Positions 14,093 to 22,306 of a DNA stretch of 37,667 bases are shown here, piece by piece. The stretch is from Planctomycetota bacterium (GTDB lineage: Bacteria; Planctomycetota; UBA8742; UBA2392), in contig JAGQRI010000183.1 of NCBI GenBank assembly GCA_020425515.1, positions 1 through 37,667 on the forward strand, given 5' to 3'. The notes beneath the pieces are model-generated. The model searched no databases and was not told the origin of the DNA. It worked only from the letters and a program-made list of their open reading frames with translations. The position numbers and the translations under genes are program-made. Every line of letters starts with the position of its first letter. The first letter of the stretch is position 1.

Positions 14093-15931
14093 ATGCTCGA
14101 GTTCGCCCGTGAGCAATGGTTGTGGCTGTTTGCGCTGGTTGGCGTGTTCTACGTCGCGTGGTGGTTCGCACGGCGTTACCGCAAACAGCGCGTGACCTAC
14201 GGGCAAATCTGGGAGCGCGTGGCGAAGAAGGTTCTGCCGCCCGGCTGGAAACGCATCGTGCGCACGGCATTGACGCTGTTCATCTCCGGCGTGCTGCTCA
14301 GTTCGGTCGTGTTGTACGCGGCCGGTCTGCAACGCCCCAAGGGCGAACAGCCCGCGCCGCTGGTCGTGTTCCTGCTGGTCGACAACGGCCCCGGCATGCG
14401 CGCCGTCCAAGACAACAAAACCTTGGCCGCGCTCGCGCAGGAACGCGCGCAGCAGATCGTGAATAAACTCGACGAGCACGACCGCGCGGCGTTGGTCTGG
14501 AAACAGAACGGGCGCGCGGTCGTCGGCGCATGGCTCAAGCATGGCGACCAATTGGGAGACGCACCCGCAACCGACTGGGCGCCCGGTACGGCGCAAGCGA
14601 ACCTGGCAGGCATCCCACTGCCGCCGGACATACCTGCAAACCCGCCGCCACAACGGCTCGCGATCATGCTGTCCGAACGCGACTTCAAACCGGACGTCGG
14701 CGTGCCCGTACGGACCGAGCGCTTCGGACCGCGCGCTCCCAACGACGGGTTCTGGTCCGCACGCTACCTCCCGCCCGCCGAAGGCGACGGCACCGCGGGC
14801 ACGGTCGAGTTCAAGACCCTTCGAAACGGCAAAGTCGAGGCGCGTGAACTGACGACGGGCAAAGCGCTTGAAGTAAGCGACGGGCGGGTCGTTCTGCCGA
14901 TCCAGGCGGAGCCTCTTGAGGTTCGCCTGTCATTGACCAACCCCGACGTACTGATGCAGGACAACACGCTGATGCTGCGCCTGCACCCGAGGCGACTGGC
15001 CACGGTGACCCTCTGTCACCCCGCCGACGAGGATCCCAACCCGTTCCTTGTGCGCACTCTGGAAATGCTGCTGCCAGGACGCACGGTCGAGACCCGCGCC
15101 GTCGCGCCCGGCGAGCCTGTGAAGGCCGACTTGCTGGTTTGCGACCGCGTGCTGCCGGAAGTTTCCGACGCGCGCTTCCTGTTGTGCTTCGGCGTGTTGC
15201 CGCCCGCTTTCGGTGCGACCGGCGCCCCGGTTGACGCCCGCCCCAACCTGCAACTTCGCGTGGAGCCGCCGAAAGACCTCGGCTTTGAAGTGCCCGAGCT
15301 GACCCTGATCAACGGGCGCGACGCCATCCCCCTCGAGCCCGGTCACAAACTTGCGCCGCTGGCCAAGCTGCTGAGCGGCGAGACGCTGGTCGGTGTCCGA
15401 CGCGGACAACCCGAGTTGCTGTACTCCGGTTTCCTGCCGCACCGCAGCACGTTGTTGCAGGACTCGTCGGGGCTGCTGCTTTTGTTGCGCTGGCTGAGCG
15501 CCATCCAGGCCGACGAGCGTGTGCTGTTTCCGCCGTTCGTTGATGCGGACGCCGAAACCGAATTCCAACTGGACCAGCAGGGTGAACTCCAGATCGAAGT
15601 CGCCAGGGGAAATCACTGGCTGCCCAGTTTCGGACCCAAGTCGTACCGGCTGACCACGGGCGCAGATGGTCGCGGGCGGTTGGGCCCGTTCGCGATTCCG
15701 GGCGAGCACGCAGTTCTGCGTAGCGGCAGCGAGGTCGCGAGATTCACGGCGTTGCGCAAACTGCCGGGCACGATCGGCATTGATAACCAGTCGAGGGTGG
15801 ACCTCGACGAACTGTTCAGCCACCAAGTCGAGCCGGACTGGCGCGACTACCTGCCGGGCGCACTGCTCTGGATCGCACTGGGCACGCTGCTGCTCGAATG
15901 GCTGCTGTGGCTGCTGGGGATTACGGAATAG
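14093..15931 (+). CDS. BatA/VWA-like membrane protein
   Basis: This 612-residue protein has an N-terminal TM (about 8-25) followed by a basic loop and a second TM (about 60-82). This matches the BatA N-terminal domain that precedes VWA domains in aerotolerance-type operons. A VWA-like segment follows (PLVVFLLVDNGPGMRAV), in which the metal motif DxSxS is degraded to DNGPG. The middle is a large soluble region, and the C-terminus ends with one more TM (LPGALLWIALGTLLLEWLLWLLG). Pairing with the DUF58 gene directly upstream is the normal arrangement for the group. No enzymatic function is suggested. The stop codon TAG is part of a palindromic repeat. Confidence 0.75.
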   Translation: MLEFAREQWLWLFALVGVFYVAWWFARRYRKQRVTYGQIWERVAKKVLPPGWKRIVRTALTLFISGVLLSSVVLYAAGLQRPKGEQPAPLVVFLLVDNGPGMRAVQDNKTLAALAQERAQQIVNKLDEHDRAALVWKQNGRAVVGAWLKHGDQLGDAPATDWAPGTAQANLAGIPLPPDIPANPPPQRLAIMLSERDFKPDVGVPVRTERFGPRAPNDGFWSARYLPPAEGDGTAGTVEFKTLRNGKVEARELTTGKALEVSDGRVVLPIQAEPLEVRLSLTNPDVLMQDNTLMLRLHPRRLATVTLCHPADEDPNPFLVRTLEMLLPGRTVETRAVAPGEPVKADLLVCDRVLPEVSDARFLLCFGVLPPAFGATGAPVDARPNLQLRVEPPKDLGFEVPELTLINGRDAIPLEPGHKLAPLAKLLSGETLVGVRRGQPELLYSGFLPHRSTLLQDSSGLLLLLRWLSAIQADERVLFPPFVDADAETEFQLDQQGELQIEVARGNHWLPSFGPKSYRLTTGADGRGRLGPFAIPGEHAVLRSGSEVARFTALRKLPGTIGIDNQSRVDLDELFSHQVEPDWRDYLPGALLWIALGTLLLEWLLWLLGITE

Positions 15932-16092
15932 GGACTGTCCCCGAAGTTGGGGACTGTCCCTGTCTTCAATCTCCCGTCACAGTGCGGACGAAGTTCGAAT
16001 GCCGGCAGCTTTCCGGCATGCCCGTTCTGCCTCCGCCACCTTTCCCTAAATCTGCTACGGGGACAGTCCCCAACCGCGGGGACAGTCCCCTG
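15929..16092. repeat. Paired REP-like palindromes (GGGGACTGTCCCC family)
   Basis: Two copies of GGGACTGTCCC lie at 15931-15942 and 15949-15960. Two inverted copies (GGGGACAGTCCCC) lie at 16059-16071 and 16078-16090. The left and right blocks, each about 32 bp including the GTTGGGG spacer, are inverted repeats of each other about 97 bp apart. The inner segment contains a small GCCGG/CCGGC hairpin. The first bases coincide with the stop codon of the BatA-like gene. No transposase is present. Confidence 0.8.
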
Positions 16093-16099
16093 AATGCAC

Positions 16100-16125
16100 C
16101 GAGGCCGGGATTTCTCCCGGCCTCG
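16100..16125. terminator. Hairpin between convergent genes, possible bidirectional terminator
   Basis: A perfect 11-bp stem (CGAGGCCGGGA / TCCCGGCCTCG) with a TTTC loop lies between the BatA-like gene and the convergent crp-like gene. There is no T-run on either side, so termination is inferred from position and stem strength only. Confidence 0.5.
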
Positions 16126-16148
16126 ATGCGTGAGCAAGTGGTTGTGGT

Positions 16149-16838
16149 CTAGCTTTCGGCCATCTGGCGCAGGCGCTTGCGCGACAGGATGGTCACGCGC
16201 TTGCCGCTCGCACGAAGAATGCCGTCCTTTTCCATGCGGCTGAAACCGCGCGAGACGACTTCCCGTACCGTCCCGATCTGCGCCGCGATTTCACTCTGTG
16301 TGTAGGGCAGCACGACCAGTACTTCGTTTTCGCCGGCCTCGGGGTGGTTCTCGTCGATCCAGGCGTCGAGCCACTTGGCAAGGCGGTTGTGGGCGTCCTT
16401 GAGGCTGAGCTGGTCAACCAGATCGAGCATGTCGCTGTAACGCTTCGACTGCTCCTTGAGAATCGCGACGGCGAGTTGCGGCTCGCGGTGCATGAGCTCG
16501 CGGATCGCGGGCAGATCGATTTCCGCGATCTCGGTCACGGACCGCGCCAGACAGTTCACCGGCACCGACTTGTACGGGTCGGTCAGCGAAGTCAGCCCGA
16601 ACACGTCGTGCGGTCGGGCGTAGCCGAACACCTGTTCCTTGCCGGCCTTGTTGACCCGGAAGAACTTGAGTTGCCCGGAAAGCACCACGCAGAAGGCCTT
16701 GGGCGGCTGCCCGGCGTTCAGGTAGACCTCGCCTTCTTCAAGGCGTTTGATGGTTGCGCGGCCTTCGAGTTCGCTGAGCGTCTCTTCGGAAAGGCCTCGT
16801 AGTAAGGGGATGTCTCGTAGCATCTCAGTGGCGTGCAT
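16149..16838 (-). CDS. Crp/Fnr-family transcriptional regulator
   Basis: This 229-residue regulator has an N-terminal cyclic-nucleotide-type beta-barrel (about 15-125, IPLLRGLSEETL, VLSGQLKFFRVNKAGKE, VFGLTSL). A dimerisation helix follows (about 125-160), then a C-terminal winged helix (about 165-225) whose recognition motif is QSEIAAQIGTVREVVSRGFSRMEKDGI. No cysteine cluster of the Fnr type is visible. The usual cAMP-binding RxxTV motif of Crp is not obvious either, so the signal is unknown. It lies about 80 bp downstream of ybaB on the same strand. Confidence 0.93.
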   Translation of the reverse strand: MHATEMLRDIPLLRGLSEETLSELEGRATIKRLEEGEVYLNAGQPPKAFCVVLSGQLKFFRVNKAGKEQVFGYARPHDVFGLTSLTDPYKSVPVNCLARSVTEIAEIDLPAIRELMHREPQLAVAILKEQSKRYSDMLDLVDQLSLKDAHNRLAKWLDAWIDENHPEAGENEVLVVLPYTQSEIAAQIGTVREVVSRGFSRMEKDGILRASGKRVTILSRKRLRQMAES

Positions 16839-16918
16839 CTATGGTTTCCTTTCAACTCGGGGGACAACCCTCGCCCATCATGGAACGAACATGGCCCGCA
16901 GCTCCTTCCCGGATCGCA

Positions 16919-17239
16919 TCACATCATCCCCGGGAAGTTCATGCCGCCGGTGACCTTTGCCATTTCCGCCTGGCGAAGCTCTTCGGCTTTCTTCAGGCCG
17001 CTGTTGACGGCGGCCACCACCAGGTCTTCGAGGAGCGACATGTCGTCTTCATCGACGGCGTCTTCGCTGATTTCGATCTTTACGAGTTCTTGAGCGCCCG
17101 AGCAGATCACTTTGACCAGGCCGTCGCCGGCCGATCCTTCAACGTAGCGCTCCTTGAGCTCTTCCTGGATCTTGCCCATGTCGCGCTGCATGCGCTGGGC
17201 CTGTTTCATGAGCTCGCTGAAGTTGCCTAAGCCTGACAT
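16919..17239 (-). CDS. ybaB: YbaB/EbfC nucleoid-associated protein
   Basis: This 106-residue protein matches YbaB/EbfC, a small DNA-binding dimer. It shows the typical N-terminal FSELMKQAQRMQRDMGKIQEEL helix, the YVEGSAGDGLVKVICSG strands and a C-terminal Met/Gly-rich tail. The ATG at 17239 has a strong GGAGGAAGT upstream. It lies 81 bp downstream of dnaX on the same strand, the usual dnaX-ybaB order. recR, which often comes next, is replaced here by the crp-like gene. A good sigma-70-type promoter in the dnaX-ybaB gap suggests it is also transcribed on its own. Confidence 0.95.
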   Translation of the reverse strand: MSGLGNFSELMKQAQRMQRDMGKIQEELKERYVEGSAGDGLVKVICSGAQELVKIEISEDAVDEDDMSLLEDLVVAAVNSGLKKAEELRQAEMAKVTGGMNFPGMM

Positions 17240-17263
17240 ACTTCCTCCATCGAAGTGCCAAAA

Positions 17264-17292
17264 TATATAAATGACTGGTTAGCTATACGCAA
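17264..17292 (-). promoter_or_regulatory. Putative sigma-70 promoter for ybaB
   Basis: On the minus strand, TTGCGT (17292-17287) and TATATA (17269-17264) are separated by 17 bp, inside an AT-rich island that stands out from the GC-rich surroundings. It lies 25 bp upstream of the ybaB ATG, before a strong Shine-Dalgarno sequence. Confidence 0.5.
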
Positions 17293-17320
17293 GTCTATCT
17301 TGTGACATTGGCAAATTGAC

Positions 17321-18643
17321 CTAACTCACGCCAAATTGGCGCTTTAGGGCGTCCAACGCCGACTTCTCACGCTCGCTGAGCGCGCGATTCTGTTTGTCAC
17401 TCGCCGGGGCATTCTGTGCGGGATTTGGTTCCTGATGCGATATCTCCGCATTCGCGGACTGTGATTCGTTTCTCGTTTTTGATACCGGAGCGTCCGCCGC
17501 CTCGTCCAGCCGTGAAAGCAACACCTCCAGCGACTCCAGCCGCCCCACCATCGAAAGCTTCACCAGCGTCGTCTCGACCAGCACACGAGGGAAGGCCGCC
17601 CGCCGAACGCGCTGCCGGCAGTCCGTCAGCAGCTCCGCGAGATAGACCAAGCCATGTATACCGTACGCTTTCGCGGCCTCCTTCAGCGCGGGAAGCTCGC
17701 TTGCCGGGACGTCGATGCCGCGGTCATCGCCGCCGCCGGCCGCGACCAGCAGCAGCGTGCGCGCCAGCCCGACCAGCGACGCCAGCACCTCGGCGACGTC
17801 CTTGCCACTGTCGAACACTTCCTCGGCAAACAGCACGCCGGCGCGCGCATCGCCCTTCGCCAGCGCCTGCAGCAGGTCCAGCAGCTTGCCGCGGCTGACC
17901 AGCCCGAACACCCGCTCGGCTTCTTCGAGCCCCGGCCTCTCGCCACTGAAAGCGACCAACTGGTCCAGGCGCCCCAGCGCGTCACGCATGCCGCCCTCGG
18001 CCATCTCGGCCACGGCGCGCAGGACGCCGTCACCCGGCTTCAGCTTCTCGTTCTTGCAGATGCCCTCCAGCCACTCGACGATCTCGCCCAGCGTGACGCG
18101 CCGGAAGTCGTAGCGCTGGCAGCGCGACAGGATGGTTTCCGGAATCTTCTCCGGATTCGTCGTCGCCAGGATGAATTTCACATGCGGCGGCGGCTCCTCG
18201 ATCGTTTTCAGCAGCGCGTTGAAGGCGCTGGTCGAAAGCATGTGAACTTCGTCGATGATGAAGATGCGATAGCGCCCGCGCGCCGGGCGGGTATCCACGC
18301 TTTCGAGGCGCTCGCGAACGTCGTCGACGCGGCTGTTGGAAGCTGCGTCCATCTCGACGACGTCGAGGTCTTCGCTGCGGGCAATGTCACGGCAACTGGC
18401 GCATTTTCCGCACGGTTCAAAACCGTCCGGCTTTCGTTCACTGCAGTTCAACGCACAGGCCAGGATGCGCGCGGTGCTGGTCTTGCCCGTACCACGCGAG
18501 CCGGTGAACAGGAACGCCTGCGCCACGCGGTTCGTTGTGATCGCGTTGCTGAGCGCCTTGACGACATGCGGCTGGCCCACCATGTCCGCGAATTTCGCGG
18601 GGCGGTACTTGCGGGTGAGGACGGTGTAGCCGGGTTCAGCCAT
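17321..18643 (-). CDS. dnaX: DNA polymerase III clamp-loader subunit gamma/tau
   Basis: This 440-residue protein is the ATPase of the replicative clamp loader. It opens YTVLTRKYRPAKFADMVGQ, then Walker A GSRGTGKT (48-55), the zinc-binding Cys set (Cys67, 78, 81, 84), Walker B DEVH (131-134) and sensor 1 LATTNPEKIPETILSRCQ. The collar domain follows to about 375, and then a short Ser/Asn/Gln-rich tail. The length is that of a gamma form; the tau domains that bind DnaB and polymerase alpha in E. coli are not present. I see no A-AAA-AAG slippage site near the end, so the short form is encoded directly. ybaB follows downstream. Confidence 0.96.
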   Translation of the reverse strand: MAEPGYTVLTRKYRPAKFADMVGQPHVVKALSNAITTNRVAQAFLFTGSRGTGKTSTARILACALNCSERKPDGFEPCGKCASCRDIARSEDLDVVEMDAASNSRVDDVRERLESVDTRPARGRYRIFIIDEVHMLSTSAFNALLKTIEEPPPHVKFILATTNPEKIPETILSRCQRYDFRRVTLGEIVEWLEGICKNEKLKPGDGVLRAVAEMAEGGMRDALGRLDQLVAFSGERPGLEEAERVFGLVSRGKLLDLLQALAKGDARAGVLFAEEVFDSGKDVAEVLASLVGLARTLLLVAAGGGDDRGIDVPASELPALKEAAKAYGIHGLVYLAELLTDCRQRVRRAAFPRVLVETTLVKLSMVGRLESLEVLLSRLDEAADAPVSKTRNESQSANAEISHQEPNPAQNAPASDKQNRALSEREKSALDALKRQFGVS

Positions 18644-18711
18644 GGGCGCATTGGACCTGTCGCTGCATCAGCGGTCAACGCTGGTACGAATGAAGAGGGA
18701 CAAATCGGATT

Positions 18712-19272
18712 CTAGCTTCCCGGCTCGATCGCGGCCTGCTGATCAGAACGGCGGGGGTCAAGCGGCACCTTGTACATGCCGGCGTAGAAAACGTAGGCCC
18801 AGTTCGCGAAGAAGGCCATCAGCACGACCAGCCAGAACACCCGGCGCTGCTTCTTCGTCACTACCAGCACAATACGGCGCTTGAACGGGACCACGATGAA
18901 CAGGTAGCTGATCATCGACCAGATGAACAGCGCGAAAATCACCAGCGCCAGCGGGTTGTACTTGATCGCCAGCAGGACCCGCCCCGTGACCAGCGCCGTC
19001 ACCGCCCGCGTCCCGCCGCACAACGGGCAGGCCCCGCCCATGTAGCGCAGTGGGCTTTTCAGGTCGGGCAGCCAGTCCACCATGTAGGAAAGCGGTATGT
19101 AGATCGCGGCGCCCAGCAGGATGGTCAGCGAGTACGCTTCCCACGGCGAAGGCACGCGCTTCTGGAGTTTCGCCACTTTGAACCGGATGCCGTCGCGCTT
19201 TTCAGGCGCTGCCTGCGGCGACTCACGCCCGGCGGACGCTGTCGGGGCTTCGATTGTGGCGGCCGTGCTCAT
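18712..19272 (-). CDS. DUF2752 membrane protein
   Basis: This 186-residue protein has four hydrophobic segments. The DUF2752 hallmark is the segment CPLCGGTRAVTALVTGRVLLAIKYNPLAL, with its CPxCGxTRA motif and NPL. The function of DUF2752 is not known. The N-terminal 45 residues are polar, Ala/Thr-rich and probably cytoplasmic. I use the ATG at 19272; the longer frame begins at 19404 but its extra residues look non-coding. It is divergent from the ECF sigma gene and lies 68 bp downstream of no other minus-strand gene, so it is probably transcribed alone or reads on into dnaX. Confidence 0.85.
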   Translation of the reverse strand: MSTAATIEAPTASAGRESPQAAPEKRDGIRFKVAKLQKRVPSPWEAYSLTILLGAAIYIPLSYMVDWLPDLKSPLRYMGGACPLCGGTRAVTALVTGRVLLAIKYNPLALVIFALFIWSMISYLFIVVPFKRRIVLVVTKKQRRVFWLVVLMAFFANWAYVFYAGMYKVPLDPRRSDQQAAIEPGS

Positions 19273-19453
19273 GACCGCCAAGTTACCATCCGGGTCGACG
19301 TCATGAAACGGAAGGCATGGGTGGTGGCGTGGCTGTTTCGGCATCCGGGCTTGCTTGCTACAAGGGCCGGACGGCAGGAAAAGTCGATTTTGCACGACCT
19401 GCACTAATAATTCGCGTGAGAGTTTTCGATCGCCGAATCACTAAGGACGGCGC

Positions 19454-20005
19454 ATGTCCGACGGATCGCAAGAAGAAACCTCAGCGCTTGTGGTAAGCGC
19501 GCGATCCGGCGACAAGGACGCCTTTACGGCCCTCGTAAATCGCTATCAGGAAGGCATTTACGCCTACATCCTGGGGCGATGCCGGGACCCCGAGAAGGCC
19601 CAGGAAGTGGTACAGGACGCGTTCATCACCGCCTACACCACCTTGGACAAGCTCGAAAAGGCAGCAAGTTTCCGCAGTTGGGTGATCGGAATCGCCCTCA
19701 ACCTGCTGCGGCGGCGAAAAAAGGAAATTGCCAACCTCGACCTGCTCGAAGGCGCAACCGAGAACCGGCAGGCCGGTCTGGAACAACTGGCCAACGTCGA
19801 GACGCTGGAAGCCGTTCGATCAGCAATTGAGGAGTTGCCCGAGAACTACCGCACGGCCCTGCAATTGCACTACTTCGACAAGCAGCGCGGGCGGGTAATC
19901 GGGAAGGAACTGGGGGTAAGCGAAGGCGCGGTGCACATGATCCTGCTGCGCGCCCGCAAAGCCCTGGCGGAAAAACTGAAAGCTTTTGCCCCCGGCGATG
20001 ACTAG
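19454..20005 (+). CDS. ECF-type RNA polymerase sigma factor
   Basis: This 183-residue protein has sigma region 2 (about 20-85, FTALVNRYQEGIYAYILGRCRDPEKAQEVVQDAFITAYTTLDKL, FRSWVIGIALNLLRRRKK). A linker leads to region 4 (about 120-172, IEELPENYRTALQLHYFDKQRGRVIGKELGVSEGAVHMILLRARKAL). It directs RNA polymerase to a specific promoter set. The ATG is preceded by AAGGA at good spacing. A gene for a membrane protein with an anti-sigma-like N-terminus starts 26 bp after the stop, so the two very likely form a sigma/anti-sigma pair. Confidence 0.95.
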   Translation: MSDGSQEETSALVVSARSGDKDAFTALVNRYQEGIYAYILGRCRDPEKAQEVVQDAFITAYTTLDKLEKAASFRSWVIGIALNLLRRRKKEIANLDLLEGATENRQAGLEQLANVETLEAVRSAIEELPENYRTALQLHYFDKQRGRVIGKELGVSEGAVHMILLRARKALAEKLKAFAPGDD

Positions 20006-20031
20006 GGGCAGGAAGTACCGAAGGCAGAACC

Positions 20032-21342
20032 ATGTCAGACCGTGAACATCTCGAATTGCTCGCCTCGCGCCACCTGGACGGCGACCTGTCGCCCCGTGAA
20101 GAGGCCGAGTTGCAGGCGGCGCTCGACGGCGACGCTTCCCTGCGCGACCTCCACCTCGAACTCGAGCGCGTTCACAACAGCATGAACCTGCTGTCCGAAT
20201 CGCGCCTGCCGTCTGACTTCACCAACCGCATCCTTAGCGGGCTCGAAAAGGCTGAGCCTGCCGGCGCGCCTGTATTGCGCCTGCCGACCGGTGGCTACAA
20301 GCACTGGGCAGCCGCGGCGGCCATCCTGATGGTGCTCGGGCTGCTGATCGCCTCGGCCGCGTTCAACAGCGGCGGCAAGCCCCAGGACGCCTCGACGCTG
20401 GCCTTCGAGAAGCCTTCCGGGCTGGCCGGCGGCTCGGTCGGGTCCGGGAAAACCTACACTGGCCCGACGACGCACGTGGTCGCCTTCAGTGAAGGCGAAC
20501 TGGAAGTGTCGTCCGGCGACGCAAAGCAGCGCGGCAAGCAACTCGACGGCGACTTCCCGCTGCCCGCGGTGATCTCCGCCCCCTCCGACACGCACGCGGT
20601 AGTCTCGGTCAACGGCGGCACGGTCGTACTGGCGCCGGGCGCGAAAGCGCGCCTGCTGGACGCCGACGCCGACGGCACCCCCGACTTCGAGCCGATCGAC
20701 GGCGACCTGTACTTCGAAAACAGCGGCAACGGCATGCGCTCGACTGTCGACGGCGTCAATCTCGACGTCGACGGCGGGCTGACCCTGCGCCATACCGCAA
20801 ACGGCTACCTGGCTGAGCCCAGCCACGGCGGCGCGCTTGCCGGCGACCAGCAGTTCGCCTTCCGCCAGTGCGCGCTGATCAACAAGGGCGGCGTGCAGAT
20901 CCAGCCCTGCGAAGACGTCCTGCTTGACGACTGGGCGATTCGCGGGCGGGTTGATGCCATCCGCGAACAGATGAAGCGCCTGCTCGGCGACAAGTACGAC
21001 CGAGTTCCGGAACAGTTCTGGAAGCACTGGGACAAGTTCCTGCGCGGCGTGATGTCGCAGCCGTGGCAGAGCGCAACCGTCGCCTACAGCATCAAGTTCC
21101 TGCTGAAGTACGACTTCGTCGAACAACTGACCGACGCCGAGTGCGACGTGTTCAGCACCATCGCCGATATCCTGTCCGAGGGCACGACCGAGAAGGACAT
21201 CCCGGTGCAGGTGCTGGAGATGTTCCGCAGCGCGGAAGAGCGCTTCGACCAGAACCCCGACGAGCTGGCCGACTTCAAGCAGATGATGCGCCGTTACTTC
21301 GAGCGCATGTCCGAACTCGAACGCAAGCGCCACGGCGGCTAG
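20032..21342 (+). CDS. Probable membrane anti-sigma factor with FecR-like outer domain
   Basis: This 436-residue protein has a cytoplasmic N-terminus (1-90) with LASRHLDGDLSPREEAELQAAL, typical of anti-sigma domains. The usual zinc HxxxCxxC set is absent: a His is present but no Cys. One TM lies at about 92-111. The outer part has FecR-like beta-rich sequence (VVAFSEGELEVSSGDAKQ, VVSVNGGTVVLAPGAKARLLDADADG, LYFENSGNGM). A final helical region of about 130 residues (from about 305) ends in a basic tail and is unlike known anti-sigma proteins. It probably holds the upstream ECF sigma factor at the membrane and senses an envelope or surface signal. A strong terminator follows 24 bp after the stop. 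Confidence 0.75.
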   Translation: MSDREHLELLASRHLDGDLSPREEAELQAALDGDASLRDLHLELERVHNSMNLLSESRLPSDFTNRILSGLEKAEPAGAPVLRLPTGGYKHWAAAAAILMVLGLLIASAAFNSGGKPQDASTLAFEKPSGLAGGSVGSGKTYTGPTTHVVAFSEGELEVSSGDAKQRGKQLDGDFPLPAVISAPSDTHAVVSVNGGTVVLAPGAKARLLDADADGTPDFEPIDGDLYFENSGNGMRSTVDGVNLDVDGGLTLRHTANGYLAEPSHGGALAGDQQFAFRQCALINKGGVQIQPCEDVLLDDWAIRGRVDAIREQMKRLLGDKYDRVPEQFWKHWDKFLRGVMSQPWQSATVAYSIKFLLKYDFVEQLTDAECDVFSTIADILSEGTTEKDIPVQVLEMFRSAEERFDQNPDELADFKQMMRRYFERMSELERKRHGG

Positions 21343-21365
21343 AGAGCTTTCTCCCACAGCAGACG

Positions 21366-21394
21366 ACCGGCGCCGCAAGGCGCCGGTTGCCTTT
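21366..21394. terminator. Rho-independent-type terminator for the sigma/anti-sigma operon
   Basis: A perfect 9-bp stem (ACCGGCGCC / GGCGCCGGT) with a GCAA tetraloop is followed on the plus strand by TGCCTTT. It lies between the plus-strand sigma operon and the convergent methyltransferase gene, whose stop codon is at 21393-21395, and may serve both. Confidence 0.7.
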
Positions 21395-22106
21395 AAGCGT
21401 GCGCCCGTGCCACCCAGCCGAAGTCCGGGTGGTCGATTACGATGTCGCGGCAGCCCGCCTTCTCAAGCTCGGTGCGCATTTCGTCCGGCGCGTAGCAGCG
21501 CAGCTTGAAGGTCTCGTCCTCGGTCTGAACTACCGTGCCGGACTGCTTCAGTTCGTAGACGTTGTGGTAGGTCTCAAGCTGGCTGGCAAAGTCGTACTCG
21601 ACGCGCGACACCAGCCGGATCTGCGTGCCGCCCTGCGTTACCGTCTTCACCGCCTCGCCCGGCCAGTTGATTTCCGGGTGCGGCAGCTCGAACTCGATCA
21701 GCACCGGCGCCCCAGAACTGAGCTGGCTGCGCAGGTGAGTCAGTGCGGCCTGCGCGGCGGCGGGTTCAAAGATCAACCCGAACGAACCCGAGGGGATGAA
21801 CGCCGCGGCATACCCGCCCGGCGTGTCCAACTCCTGCATCGATTGCTCGAACAGTTGCGGTTGGTAGCCGAGTTCGCCGGCCGCCGCAAGCTTGTCGCGG
21901 CAGCGCTGCAACATCGGCGTGGATGGGTCCGCGCCGTCGACCTCGAACCCGCGCTTGAGCATCGCCACCAGGAAGCGACCCGAGCCGCACATAGGCTCGA
22001 AAACTCGCCCGCGACCCTTGAGCGCCTCGCAATACCACTCCAGCGCGAGCGCCGGCGCGTAGGGTTTGTCGAGGTCATAGAACTGTGCGCAGATCTCGCC
22101 GTACAT
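21393..22106 (-). CDS. Class I SAM-dependent methyltransferase
   Basis: This 237-residue soluble protein has a class I methyltransferase fold. It starts YGEICAQFYDLDKPYAP, followed by motif I (VFEPMCGSGRFLVAMLKRGFEVDGADPS). An acidic residue sits at the end of strand 2, and strand 4 reads AAFIPSGSFGLIFEP. Substrate is not evident; this looks like the small-molecule (UbiE/COQ5-like) branch. I chose the ATG at 22106. The open frame continues upstream to 22247, but that part is encoded by a palindromic repeat and is not protein-like. Confidence 0.85.
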   Translation of the reverse strand: MYGEICAQFYDLDKPYAPALALEWYCEALKGRGRVFEPMCGSGRFLVAMLKRGFEVDGADPSTPMLQRCRDKLAAAGELGYQPQLFEQSMQELDTPGGYAAAFIPSGSFGLIFEPAAAQAALTHLRSQLSSGAPVLIEFELPHPEINWPGEAVKTVTQGGTQIRLVSRVEYDFASQLETYHNVYELKQSGTVVQTEDETFKLRCYAPDEMRTELEKAGCRDIVIDHPDFGWVARAHA

Positions 22107-22173
22107 GCCCACATTCTGCGATGCGCGCGGCCATTGGGAACCCCGTACAATACTCAGACCCGCAAACCGCGGA

Positions 22174-22306
22174 ATCCAAGCCCAGCCTGCGAGGGCTGGG
22201 GTCGGACAGGAAACCGGCGCCATCACACGGAACAACACCCCAGCCATCCTGAACAGCCAATTGCCCGTTCAGGTACGTTCGCTCCGCGAACGGACTGGGC
22301 TTCGAT
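22174..22306. repeat. Palindromic repeat family A, copy 1 (interrupted)
   Basis: The left arm (22174-22202) holds the AGCCCAGCC/GGCTGGG hairpin. The right arm starts CACCCCAGCC (22236-22245), is broken by about 46 bp of other sequence that holds two nested hairpins (CCTGAAC/GTTCAGG and GTTCGC/GCGAAC), and resumes as GACTGGGCTTCGAT, ending at 22306. It directly abuts the ferredoxin stop codon. Confidence 0.7.

Noticed and set aside
13183-15931. Complete MoxR/Bat operon
   Set aside because: Only DUF58 and one BatA-like gene are present; there is no MoxR ATPase in the window.
20035-21378. 447-residue open frame on the minus strand
   Set aside because: It is antisense to the anti-sigma gene and has no domain or start signal.
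22107-22247. N-terminal extension of the methyltransferase
   Set aside because: It is encoded by the palindromic repeat copy 1; the ATG at 22106 gives a normal methyltransferase start.
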